51,302 nucleotides of DNA from an uncultured Acetatifactor sp. GTDB lineage: Bacteria; Bacillota; Clostridia; Lachnospirales; Lachnospiraceae. The translations under genes and the position numbers were made by a program. The stretch is taken from NCBI GenBank assembly GCA_910588225.1, contig CAJUQT010000030.1, positions 1 to 51,302 of the forward strand. Direction: 5' to 3'. Under the pieces are notes generated by a model. It was not told where the DNA came from. It was given only the letters and a program-made list of their open reading frames with translations, and searched no databases. Of the stretch, positions 16,507-24,402 are shown piece by piece (position 1 is the stretch's first letter; every line of letters begins with the position of its first letter).

Positions 16507-17658
16507 CTACTTCAAAAGGGCAGCACTGATAACCATGCGCTGAACCTCACTGGTTCCCTCATAAATCTCGGTAATCTTGGCATCACGCATCATGCGCTCC
16601 ACATCATACTCTCTTGTATAGCCATATCCGCCGTGAAGCTGAACAGCCTTCGTGGTCACTTCCATAGCTACTTCCGCAGCATAAAGTTTCGCCTGTGCCG
16701 CCTCGAAACCATATTCCTTCTGTGTGGCCTTTGCCATTGCCGCCTTGTACACCAGAAGCTGAGCAGCCTCTACCTTGGTAGCCATGTCAGCCAACTGGAA
16801 CTGGGTATTCTGCAGAGCTGCAATCGGCTTGCCGAACTGCTTTCTCTCTTTGGTGTAGGCAATGGTTCTCTCCAGCGCGCCCTCTGCAATTCCCAGAGCC
16901 TGTGCGGCAATCCCGATACGTCCGCCGTCCAAAGTATGCATGGCAATCTTGAAGCCCTGTCCCAGCTTGCCAAGCATATTCTCCTTCGGAACACGGCAGT
17001 CTGTAAAGATCAGTTCATATGTAGAGGAACCGCGGATACCCATCTTCTTCTCCTTCGTGCCGAAGCTGAATCCGGGAGTTCCCTTTTCCACGATGAAGGA
17101 GGTAATCTCCTTAATCTTTCTTCCTCTCTTCTCAATAGTGCCGGTCACTGCGAAGATTACATATACATCTGCTTCCTTACCGTTGGTAATGAAAATCTTG
17201 GAACCGTTAATAATATAGTCGTCTCCATCCGCAACCGCTTTGGTCTGCTGTCCCTGTGCGTCCGTACCGGCGCCGGGCTCGGTCAGGCCGAATGCTCCCA
17301 GCTTCTCACCTTTTGCAAGGGGCACCAGGTACTTTGCCTTCTGCTCTTCCGTACCGAAGGTCATGATGGGGTCACAGCACAGTGATGTATGTGCAGAAAC
17401 AATAACACCTGTGGTACCGCAGACTTTTGACAGCTCCTCCACACACATAACATAGGTCAGAGGGTCACAGCCCTGTCCTCCGTACTCCTTGGGAACAGGA
17501 ATACCCAGAAAACCATTTTTTGCCATCTTGTCAACGGTTCCTCTGGGGAATTCTTCGGTTTCATCTACCTCCTGAGCAAGAGGCTTTACTTCCTTTTCGG
17601 CAAACTCTCTGAAAAGAGTGCGTGCCATTTCATGCTCTTTTCGCAACATAAAATCCAT
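16507..17658 (-). CDS. bcd: Butyryl-CoA dehydrogenase
   Basis: A 383-residue acyl-CoA dehydrogenase that reduces crotonyl-CoA to butyryl-CoA. The chosen start MDFMLRKEHEMAR follows GGAGG by 10 nt, and longer in-frame starts run through the promoter region. FAD-binding blocks FGLTEPGAGTDAQGQQT and FITNGKEADVYVIFAVT and the catalytic Glu in IYEGTSEVQR are present. The gene has its own promoter at 17722-17751 behind an attenuator-like hairpin, so bcd-etfBA can be expressed apart from thl-crt-hbd. Confidence 0.95.
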   Translation of the reverse strand: MDFMLRKEHEMARTLFREFAEKEVKPLAQEVDETEEFPRGTVDKMAKNGFLGIPVPKEYGGQGCDPLTYVMCVEELSKVCGTTGVIVSAHTSLCCDPIMTFGTEEQKAKYLVPLAKGEKLGAFGLTEPGAGTDAQGQQTKAVADGDDYIINGSKIFITNGKEADVYVIFAVTGTIEKRGRKIKEITSFIVEKGTPGFSFGTKEKKMGIRGSSTYELIFTDCRVPKENMLGKLGQGFKIAMHTLDGGRIGIAAQALGIAEGALERTIAYTKERKQFGKPIAALQNTQFQLADMATKVEAAQLLVYKAAMAKATQKEYGFEAAQAKLYAAEVAMEVTTKAVQLHGGYGYTREYDVERMMRDAKITEIYEGTSEVQRMVISAALLK

Positions 17659-17721
17659 GATTACCATTCCTCCATTATTTATTTTAACTTCCTTTGTCAT
17701 AACCGCCGCAGCCGTCCAGAC

Positions 17722-17751
17722 AGAATATCGGACTGCGCTCAGCTGTGTCAA
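17722..17751 (-). promoter_or_regulatory. Internal promoter for bcd-etfB-etfA
   Basis: On the minus strand a consensus TTGACA (17746-17751) and TATTCT (17722-17727) have an 18-bp spacer. The start of transcription would fall about 57 nt before bcd. Confidence 0.55.
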
Positions 17752-17810
17752 CCGGCAGGGAAGTCCGGCTGCTGCTCACAGAATGAACAGAAGTCACCTC
17801 CTCTGCGCGC

Positions 17811-17838
17811 AAAACCACTGCACCGGAACGGCGCAGTG
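17811..17838 (-). terminator. Weak terminator or attenuator between hbd and bcd
   Basis: On the minus strand CACTGCGCC, loop GTTCC, GGTGCAGTG (17816-17838; one G-U pair), followed by GTTTT. The short T-run suggests partial termination. Confidence 0.4.
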
Positions 17839-17887
17839 ATTGTATTACCTGTTCAAAGTTACCCTGCTTTCCTTCCGAAGCCGGACC

Positions 17888-18730
17888 TTACTTTTTGCTG
17901 TAGTCGTAGAATCCCACCCCGGTCTTCTTGCCCAGCTTGCCTGCGCGAACCATCTTGCGGAGCAGCGGATGAGGACGATATTTGGAATCTCCCGTCTCAT
18001 TCTGCAGTACTTCCATGATGGCAAGCACAATGTCAAGACCTACCAGGTCGCCAAGCGCCAGAGGTCCCATGGGGTGAGAGGCACCCAGCTTCATAGCTGT
18101 ATCAATATCTTCCACGCTGGCAATGCCTTCCGCATAAATGCCGATGGCCTCATTGATCATGGGAATCAGAATTCTGTTTACCACAAAACCGGGCGCTTCC
18201 TTTACCTCTACAGGAGTCTTGCCGATTTCTGCCGAGATAGCCTTGATCTTCTCTACCAGCTCGTCGGGAGTGTTGGCCCCTGCAATCACTTCCACCAGCT
18301 TCATTCTGTCTGCCGGATTGAAAAAGTGCATACCAATCATAGGTCTGTCCAGTCCAGCTCCGATCTCCGTGATGGAAAGAGATGAGGTATTGGTTGCAAA
18401 AATGCACTCAGGTTTTACAATTTCCTGAAGTTCCTTGAAAGTAGTCTTCTTAATCTGCATGTTCTCAGGTGCAACTTCAATTACCAGATCACAGTCTGTG
18501 CAGATATCCTTCAGACCTGTGGAAATTTTCGCAGAAATGGCATCTGCTGCCTCCTGCGTCATTTTCTCTTTCCCTACCAGAAAGTTCAGATTCTTCAGAA
18601 TTCTGGCCTTGCCTCCATCAGCGAACTCCTGTTTGATGTCGCAAAGGCATACTTCATATCCTTCCGTCATGGCAAATGCCTGAGCGATTCCTGCACCCAT
18701 GGTGCCCGCCCCGATAATACCTACTTTCAT
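17888..18730 (-). CDS. hbd: 3-hydroxybutyryl-CoA dehydrogenase
   Basis: A 280-residue NAD(P)H-dependent enzyme that reduces acetoacetyl-CoA to 3-hydroxybutyryl-CoA. Rossmann motif VGIIGAGTMGAGIAQ at residues 3-17. Family blocks are FATNTSSLSITEI, GMHFFNPADRMKLVEVI (catalytic His) and GFVVNRILIPMINEA. The length is normal for the bacterial single-function enzyme. It follows the small membrane protein gene by only 3 bp, so the two are translationally close. Confidence 0.96.
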   Translation of the reverse strand: MKVGIIGAGTMGAGIAQAFAMTEGYEVCLCDIKQEFADGGKARILKNLNFLVGKEKMTQEAADAISAKISTGLKDICTDCDLVIEVAPENMQIKKTTFKELQEIVKPECIFATNTSSLSITEIGAGLDRPMIGMHFFNPADRMKLVEVIAGANTPDELVEKIKAISAEIGKTPVEVKEAPGFVVNRILIPMINEAIGIYAEGIASVEDIDTAMKLGASHPMGPLALGDLVGLDIVLAIMEVLQNETGDSKYRPHPLLRKMVRAGKLGKKTGVGFYDYSKK

Positions 18731-18733
18731 TAA

Positions 18734-18922
18734 TCAGTCCTCCTTATTTGAATTCTTTTTCTTTGTGCTCTCCATGAGAAACGCCAATCCGCCTACAATA
18801 ATGGCACCGCCGCCTATCTTTATCGTAATATCTCCATTGTCCATTCCCATATAAAGCAGAACAGCGCCTGCCGCAATGAACAGAATACCTGCTGTCAAAC
18901 AGATTATTCTTTTCTTATCCAT
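18734..18922 (-). CDS. Small two-helix membrane protein within the butyrate operon
   Basis: A 62-residue protein from the second ATG. The first ATG, two codons upstream, abuts the GAGGAGG ribosome site and is too close. Two hydrophobic segments (IICLTAGILFIAAGAVLLYM and IKIGGGAIIVGGLAFLM) flank a short NGD turn, and the C-terminus is lysine-rich (TKKKNSNKED). It sits 11 bp after crt and 3 bp before hbd and must be co-transcribed with them. I do not recognise the family. Membrane tethering of the pathway is a speculative role. Confidence 0.75.
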   Translation of the reverse strand: MDKKRIICLTAGILFIAAGAVLLYMGMDNGDITIKIGGGAIIVGGLAFLMESTKKKNSNKED

Positions 18923-18933
18923 AGTCATCCTCC

Positions 18934-19719
18934 TCAGCAGTTCCTGAACGGCTCCTTCACCTTCTCCTTGTTCTTGTCAAGGAAGAAGGCCATACCATAC
19001 TTCTGATCTTCGGTCTCAAAGCAGTCGCCGAACAGCTTCTCCTCGATTACAAGCGCCTGATCCATATCCGCATCCAGCCCCTCATTGATAGCTTTCTTGC
19101 AGTTGCGGACAGCTATGGGCGCATTTTTTGCGATTCCTGCAGCCATCTTCTCTGCGGCGGGAAGCAGCTCCTCCTGAGGATAAACAGCATTGACCAGACC
19201 AATTCTGTATGCCTCGTCCGCCTTGATATTGCGTGCGGTATAAATCATCTGCTTTGCCATTCCGGCTCCCACCAGACGAGCCAGTCTCTGGGTTCCGCCG
19301 AAGCCAGGAGTAATCCCCAGTCCAACCTCCGGCTGACCGAATACTGAATTGTCGGAACAGATTCTGATATCACAGCTCATGGAAAGCTCACAGCCTCCGC
19401 CCAATGCAAATCCGTTAACCGCTGCAATAACAGGAATCGGCAGTGTCTCCAGCTTACGGAATACATCATTGCCCTTCTTCCCGAAGGCTTCTCCCTCCGC
19501 CTTTGTCAGAGTACTCATCTCGCCGATATCCGCACCTGCCACAAAAGATTTCCGGCCTGCACCGGTGAGAATCAGACAGCGCACTGTATTGATATCCACC
19601 GCGTCAATGGTCTTGTCAAGCTCTTCCAATACGGTAGAATTCAGCGCATTCAGAGCCTTTTCACGATTGATGGTGATAATGGCGTACTCACCTTTTTGTT
19701 CGTATAATATAAATTCCAT
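18934..19719 (-). CDS. crt: 3-hydroxybutyryl-CoA dehydratase (crotonase)
   Basis: A 261-residue crotonase-fold enzyme that dehydrates 3-hydroxybutyryl-CoA to crotonyl-CoA. The oxyanion-hole block FVAGADIGEM and both catalytic glutamates (ALGGGCELSMSCDI and FGQPEVGLGITPGFGGTQRL) are present. It lies between thl and the small membrane protein gene on the same strand, and a stem-loop separates it from thl. Confidence 0.96.
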   Translation of the reverse strand: MEFILYEQKGEYAIITINREKALNALNSTVLEELDKTIDAVDINTVRCLILTGAGRKSFVAGADIGEMSTLTKAEGEAFGKKGNDVFRKLETLPIPVIAAVNGFALGGGCELSMSCDIRICSDNSVFGQPEVGLGITPGFGGTQRLARLVGAGMAKQMIYTARNIKADEAYRIGLVNAVYPQEELLPAAEKMAAGIAKNAPIAVRNCKKAINEGLDADMDQALVIEEKLFGDCFETEDQKYGMAFFLDKNKEKVKEPFRNC

Positions 19720-19780
19720 GGTTTGTTCTCCTATTTGAGTTCCGCAGTTTTGAGTTCCGCACTCATATAATATTTTTCCT

Positions 19781-19824
19781 CAGCAAAGGAAGAATGTCTC
19801 AAGGCAGAGTCATTCTTCCTGCTG
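19781..19824 (-). ncRNA. Intercistronic stem-loop between thl and crt
   Basis: On the minus strand CAGCAGGAAGAATG pairs with CATTCTTCCTTTGCTG (two-base bulge) around a 14-nt loop. No T-run follows. It is probably an mRNA stability or processing element. Confidence 0.55.
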
Positions 19825-19841
19825 AATATCATGCGTTTATT

Positions 19842-21026
19842 TTAGTCTTCAATCTTCACGATGGTAGAGCAGCCCATGCCGCCGCCGATGCACAGCGTTG
19901 CAAGTCCGGTCTTCGCACCTTTCGCCTGCATCTCATGAAGCAGTGTCACCAGAATACGGCATCCGGAAGCGCCTACGGGATGCCCCAATGCAATGGCTCC
20001 GCCGTTGGGGTTCAGCTGTTTGTCCACGTCAATGCCCAGATCTTTGCCCACTGCCACCGACTGAGCAGCAAAAGCCTCGTTCGCTTCGATGATGTCAAAG
20101 TCTTCGATCTTCATTCCTGTCTTCGCCAGAACCTTCTTCGTGGCTGCCACGGGGCCGATACCCATCACTTCAGGACGAACACCTGCAAGGGCGCCTGCCA
20201 CAAAGGTAGCCATAGGCTTCACACCCAGTTCCTTCGCCTTCTCCTCACTCATGACAACGATGGCTGCAGCACCGTCATTGATGCCGGATGCGTTGCCTGC
20301 AGTCACAAAACCGTCGGGATTGATGGGACGAAGCTTCGCAAGTCCCTCGATGGTGGACCCTGCTCTGGGGCCTTCGTCAACCTTAAATTCAACTACTTCC
20401 TTTTTCTTCTTCACCATAACAGGTACGATTTCCGCATCAAATGCACCGGATTTCTGCGCCGCTTCGGCTTTCTGCTGGCTCTTTAATGCGAACTGGTCAA
20501 GCTCTTCCCTGGTCAGGCCCCACTCACGGCAGATGTTGTCCGCGGTGGTAATCATATGATAATCATTGAAAGCGTCCCAGAGCGCATCCTTAATCATGGT
20601 ATCCACCAGGGTACCGTTATTCATTCTGTAACCATAGCGGGCCTGTGGAATTGCATAAGGCGCCATGGACATATTTTCCATACCGCCGGCCACTACAATA
20701 TCCGCATCACCGGCCATAATCATCTGCGCTGCCTGGTTGACACAGTTCAGACCGGAACCGCACACCACATTCATGGTAACTGCAGGCACTTCGATGGGCA
20801 GTCCTGCTTTGATGGATGCCTGACGCGCTACGTTCTGGCCCTGTCCTGCCTGGATGACACATCCCATGTACACCTGATCTACATCTTCAGGCTTTACTCC
20901 CGCCCTGCTCAGGGCTTCCTTGATAACAATTGCACCCAGCTCAACTACGGGGGTCGTGCTCAGTGTGCCGCCCATGGTACCGATTGCGGTACGGCATGCA
21001 CCGGCTAAAACTACTTTCTTTGCCAT
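19842..21026 (-). CDS. thl: Acetyl-CoA acetyltransferase (thiolase)
   Basis: A 394-residue thiolase that condenses two acetyl-CoA, the first step towards butyrate. MAKKVVLAG starts 7 nt after GGAGGAG, and the upstream TTG start would overlap that site. Active-site residues are the nucleophilic Cys in NVVCGSGLNCVNQA, the His in ALGHPVGASG and the Cys in TLCIGGGMG. It is first in the order thl-crt-x-hbd-bcd-etfB-etfA and has a promoter at 21089-21117. Confidence 0.96.
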   Translation of the reverse strand: MAKKVVLAGACRTAIGTMGGTLSTTPVVELGAIVIKEALSRAGVKPEDVDQVYMGCVIQAGQGQNVARQASIKAGLPIEVPAVTMNVVCGSGLNCVNQAAQMIMAGDADIVVAGGMENMSMAPYAIPQARYGYRMNNGTLVDTMIKDALWDAFNDYHMITTADNICREWGLTREELDQFALKSQQKAEAAQKSGAFDAEIVPVMVKKKKEVVEFKVDEGPRAGSTIEGLAKLRPINPDGFVTAGNASGINDGAAAIVVMSEEKAKELGVKPMATFVAGALAGVRPEVMGIGPVAATKKVLAKTGMKIEDFDIIEANEAFAAQSVAVGKDLGIDVDKQLNPNGGAIALGHPVGASGCRILVTLLHEMQAKGAKTGLATLCIGGGMGCSTIVKIED

Positions 21027-21088
21027 TTTTTTCTCCTCCAAAAATAATTTGTATTGATTGTTATTTTTTTGTCATTTTGGCTGTTTCC

Positions 21089-21117
21089 AGTTTAGCATAG
21101 TCCCTGTCTATTTGCAA
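21089..21117 (-). promoter_or_regulatory. Promoter of the butyrate operon
   Basis: On the minus strand TTGCAA (21112-21117) and TAAACT (21089-21094) have a 17-bp spacer, with a TG one base before the -10 (extended -10). It lies about 65 bp before the thl start. Confidence 0.55.
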
Positions 21118-21153
21118 TCACTTTCCCATTAAATTTTGATAAAGAGTGACGGT

Positions 21154-24100
21154 TCAGCCCAGAATCTCATCCAGCGTACTGATCAGGTTGTCCACATCGA
21201 TGGGTTTCGCTATATGTCCGTTCATTCCGCTTGCCAGCGCTTCCTTTCTGTCCTCTTCAAAAGCATTGGCAGTCATGGCAATAATCGGTATCGATGCCAG
21301 TTTCCGGTTCTCCAGTTTCCGAATGGCCTTTGCCGCCTCATAACCGTTCATCACAGGCATCTGTACATCCATAAGTACCAGCTGATAATAGCCCGGCTGA
21401 GATTTCCTCAGCATCTCCACTGCTATCCTGCCGTTCTCCGCAACCTCTGTGGTAAAGCCTGCATCTCCCAGAATTGCCACTGCAATCTCCTGATTCAGCT
21501 CCACATCCTCCGCCAGCAGAATGCGTCCTGTATGATGCCTTACCAGTTCCTCCTGCTCTTTTTCCTCCTCTTCTTCCTCCGCATTGATAACGGACCGCAG
21601 ACAGCTTCTCAGTTCTGACAGGAACAGCGGCTTGCTGCAAAAAGCCGTCACTCCCGCTTCCTTTGCCTCATCCTCAATGTCCGACCAGTCATATGCGGTC
21701 AGCACAATCACAGGAACTTCCTCTCCCATTTCCTTCCGGATTCTTCTTGTCACTTCAATGCCGTTCATATCAGGCAGCAGCCAGTCGATAATATACACGG
21801 AATAGCTGTCTCCCCGCATCAGCGCCTGATGTGTACGCAGCACTGCTTCCTTTCCGGACAATGTCCACTCAGCCCGCATTCCAATCTGCTGCAGCATATA
21901 GGATACACTGTCACAGGTGTTAAAATCGTCATCCACCACCAGCGCCCTGCAGTTCTTCAGTTCAGCTATATCATACGGCTCTTTCACCCCGGTATCCAGC
22001 CGGAAGGTAAAGCAGGCTCTGAATTCTGTCCCCACTCCCTGCTCGCTCTTCACTTCAATAGTACCGTTCATCATGTCCACTATATTCTTCGTGATGGCCA
22101 TTCCCAGCCCGGTTCCCTGAATGCCGCTGATGGTAGTATTCTCCTCGCGCTCAAAAGGCTCGAAAATATGTGCCACAAATTCCTCGCTCATGCCGATTCC
22201 GGTATCCCTGATGCAGAACTCATAAATGGCATGCCCGGCGGGTGCACCGGCCTTTTCCGTAACGCGCATACTGACAATCCCGCCTGCACCGGTATACTTG
22301 ACCGAATTGCTCAGCAGATTTAACAGCACCTGGTTCAGCCGCAGCTTGTCGCAGTAAATTTCCTCATCCCAGACATCCACGGTATCCATGTACAGTTCCA
22401 GCTGCTTTGCGTTGATGTCAGCCTGCAGGATATTCCGCAATCCATGCAGAATATCCGGCAGACTGCATGGTTTCTCTTCCAGATGTATCTTGCCGCTCTC
22501 GATACGGCTCATATCCAGCACATCATTGATCAGGCTCAGCAGATGATTCCCGGAAGTCATGATTTTCTTCAGATATTCTTCCACCTGCTCCCTGTGATCC
22601 ACATGAGTAATCGCCAGCGCCGTAAAGCCTACTATCGCATTCATAGGTGTGCGGATATCATGAGACATATTGGAGAGAAATACGCTCTTTGCCTTGCTTG
22701 CCTTATTCGCCTGCAGCAATGCATCTTCCAGAAGCCGCTTCTGCTCCATCTCGCTGCGAATCTCATCGTCCACGCTTCGGAATCCCAGAACAATCCCCCG
22801 TGTCTCATCATCCCAGGCGCCGGCCCGCACCGCCTTAACCTGAAAATATCTGACACCCTCTGCTCCGTGTACACGATAGTTCACATAATACTGCATTTTT
22901 TCTTCCAGTTCCTGTTTGATCTTTCCAGGCAAAGAAGCCTGCCGCAGCATATCCTGATCTTCTTCGTACACGAACTCCTCTATGTACCGCCCCATACTTT
23001 CTTCCAGGGATATATTCCCGTCAAACACACTGCCAAATATCTGTCTGCCTTCATCATCCTGAAGCAGCCTGCCGCTGCCTGTCTCCAGATCAAAATAGCA
23101 TACCAGACTGTAGTCAATGCTCAGCGCTTTCACCAGCTCCATCTGGCGTCTTTCATTCTGCTTTTCCTGCTGCTTCTGAGCCGTACAGTCCAAAAGAAAA
23201 CGCTGATAAAACAGTTCCCCATTCTCTCTTATCAGCTTGACATTCCCCATAATATGCAGAATATCACCGCTTTTATGCCGGATCCGATACTCCACACTGA
23301 CGCTGTCTCCCTCTTTCTTCAGATCCTCGATGCTCTCCTGAAGCGCTTCTCTGTCTTCTTCCAGAACAGAAGAGGCAATCATGTCAAAGCCTTCCTCCAT
23401 CAGATCTTCCGGCGTCCTGTATCCCAGAATCTGAAGCGCGGCTCTGTTGATACTGAGAATTCTGCTTCCATCTATCGTGTGACAGATCACACCGCAGTCA
23501 ATGGTGGTAAAAAGGGCCTCCAGCGTACGGTTTTTCTGTACAATCTCCTCTTCATAGGCCCTCTCCTGCGTCACATCAATGGCAACGCCTACCGTGCCCA
23601 TCACGCTTCCGTCAATATCATATAAAGGAGACTTATATGTGGTAAGCGTCCGCATTCCCTCTCCGGTTTTGATGATTTCTTCAGACACAAAGGTCCTTTT
23701 CTTGGTCATGACCTCACGTTCTGACTCTATACATGCGGGATCATCCTGCTCCACATCCCAGATATACGCGTGTCCCCGGCCTTCCACCTGCTCTTTGGTC
23801 TTATTCACCGTCCTGCAGAAGCTGTCATTTACCTTCTCGTGAATTCCGTTTTTATCTTTATACCAGATCAGATTGGGAATGTTGTTGATGGTAGCTTCAA
23901 AAAAATGGCTGGTCTGCCAGTAATCCTTATCCTGTTTATATCGGTCCTGCCACCGGTTAAACCGAAATTTTATCTCTTCCTCTGTCATGGGAGATATCCA
24001 TATATCTTCTATTTCCGGCAATTCCCCTGTCAGGAGATCCATCTGCATCCTCTCCGCCACCAGAATCAGCCGGGCCTCTTCCGACTTGCCTGCAATCAGG

Positions 24101-24297
24101 GTTCGAACGGTCTTCACCGCGTCCATTCCCTGCAGATTCGCCACAATAACATCCGCCTCAGATGCCGCATTCTTTTCAGGCACTTCATCTGCCGCAAATG
24201 TATATGTAAAATTCTCCGGCCGAGAACTTTCTTTTATGATCTCAAACACTCTGCAGTTTTGACCTGTGAAATAAAAATGAACATGACAGTGGTACAT
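21154..24297 (-). CDS. Hybrid sensor histidine kinase with PAS domains and two receiver domains
   Basis: About 1047 residues from the ATG 8 nt after GGAGG. Order: an N-terminal receiver-like domain (1-110) without clear phosphorylation residues, PAS domains near 130-260, 260-390 and 395-510, a dimerisation domain with the phosphoacceptor His in SNMSHDIRTPMNAI (about 549), an ATPase domain (RDTGIGM about 697, GTGLGMAI about 729), then two receivers with Asp in VYIIDWLLPD (about 837) and VLMDVQMP (about 974). No membrane segments are seen, so it senses a cytoplasmic signal. No output regulator is adjacent, and its targets are unknown. It lies between the peptide transporter and the butyrate operon. 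Confidence 0.93.
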   Translation of the reverse strand: MYHCHVHFYFTGQNCRVFEIIKESSRPENFTYTFAADEVPEKNAASEADVIVANLQGMDAVKTVRTLIAGKSEEARLILVAERMQMDLLTGELPEIEDIWISPMTEEEIKFRFNRWQDRYKQDKDYWQTSHFFEATINNIPNLIWYKDKNGIHEKVNDSFCRTVNKTKEQVEGRGHAYIWDVEQDDPACIESEREVMTKKRTFVSEEIIKTGEGMRTLTTYKSPLYDIDGSVMGTVGVAIDVTQERAYEEEIVQKNRTLEALFTTIDCGVICHTIDGSRILSINRAALQILGYRTPEDLMEEGFDMIASSVLEEDREALQESIEDLKKEGDSVSVEYRIRHKSGDILHIMGNVKLIRENGELFYQRFLLDCTAQKQQEKQNERRQMELVKALSIDYSLVCYFDLETGSGRLLQDDEGRQIFGSVFDGNISLEESMGRYIEEFVYEEDQDMLRQASLPGKIKQELEEKMQYYVNYRVHGAEGVRYFQVKAVRAGAWDDETRGIVLGFRSVDDEIRSEMEQKRLLEDALLQANKASKAKSVFLSNMSHDIRTPMNAIVGFTALAITHVDHREQVEEYLKKIMTSGNHLLSLINDVLDMSRIESGKIHLEEKPCSLPDILHGLRNILQADINAKQLELYMDTVDVWDEEIYCDKLRLNQVLLNLLSNSVKYTGAGGIVSMRVTEKAGAPAGHAIYEFCIRDTGIGMSEEFVAHIFEPFEREENTTISGIQGTGLGMAITKNIVDMMNGTIEVKSEQGVGTEFRACFTFRLDTGVKEPYDIAELKNCRALVVDDDFNTCDSVSYMLQQIGMRAEWTLSGKEAVLRTHQALMRGDSYSVYIIDWLLPDMNGIEVTRRIRKEMGEEVPVIVLTAYDWSDIEDEAKEAGVTAFCSKPLFLSELRSCLRSVINAEEEEEEKEQEELVRHHTGRILLAEDVELNQEIAVAILGDAGFTTEVAENGRIAVEMLRKSQPGYYQLVLMDVQMPVMNGYEAAKAIRKLENRKLASIPIIAMTANAFEEDRKEALASGMNGHIAKPIDVDNLISTLDEILG

Positions 24298-24402
24298 ATC
24301 CATTACCTCCCTTTGTCCTGCGCACAAATCCCATCATTTCTATTCTAGCAAGTCCGGGAACCTGTGTCAATACGGTGGAATCCCGTTTTTTTCACAAAAT
24401 AA

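Noticed and set aside
22444..23625. A 393-codon plus-strand frame
   Set aside because: It lies wholly antisense to the PAS/kinase region of the hybrid kinase, with no ribosome site or family resemblance.
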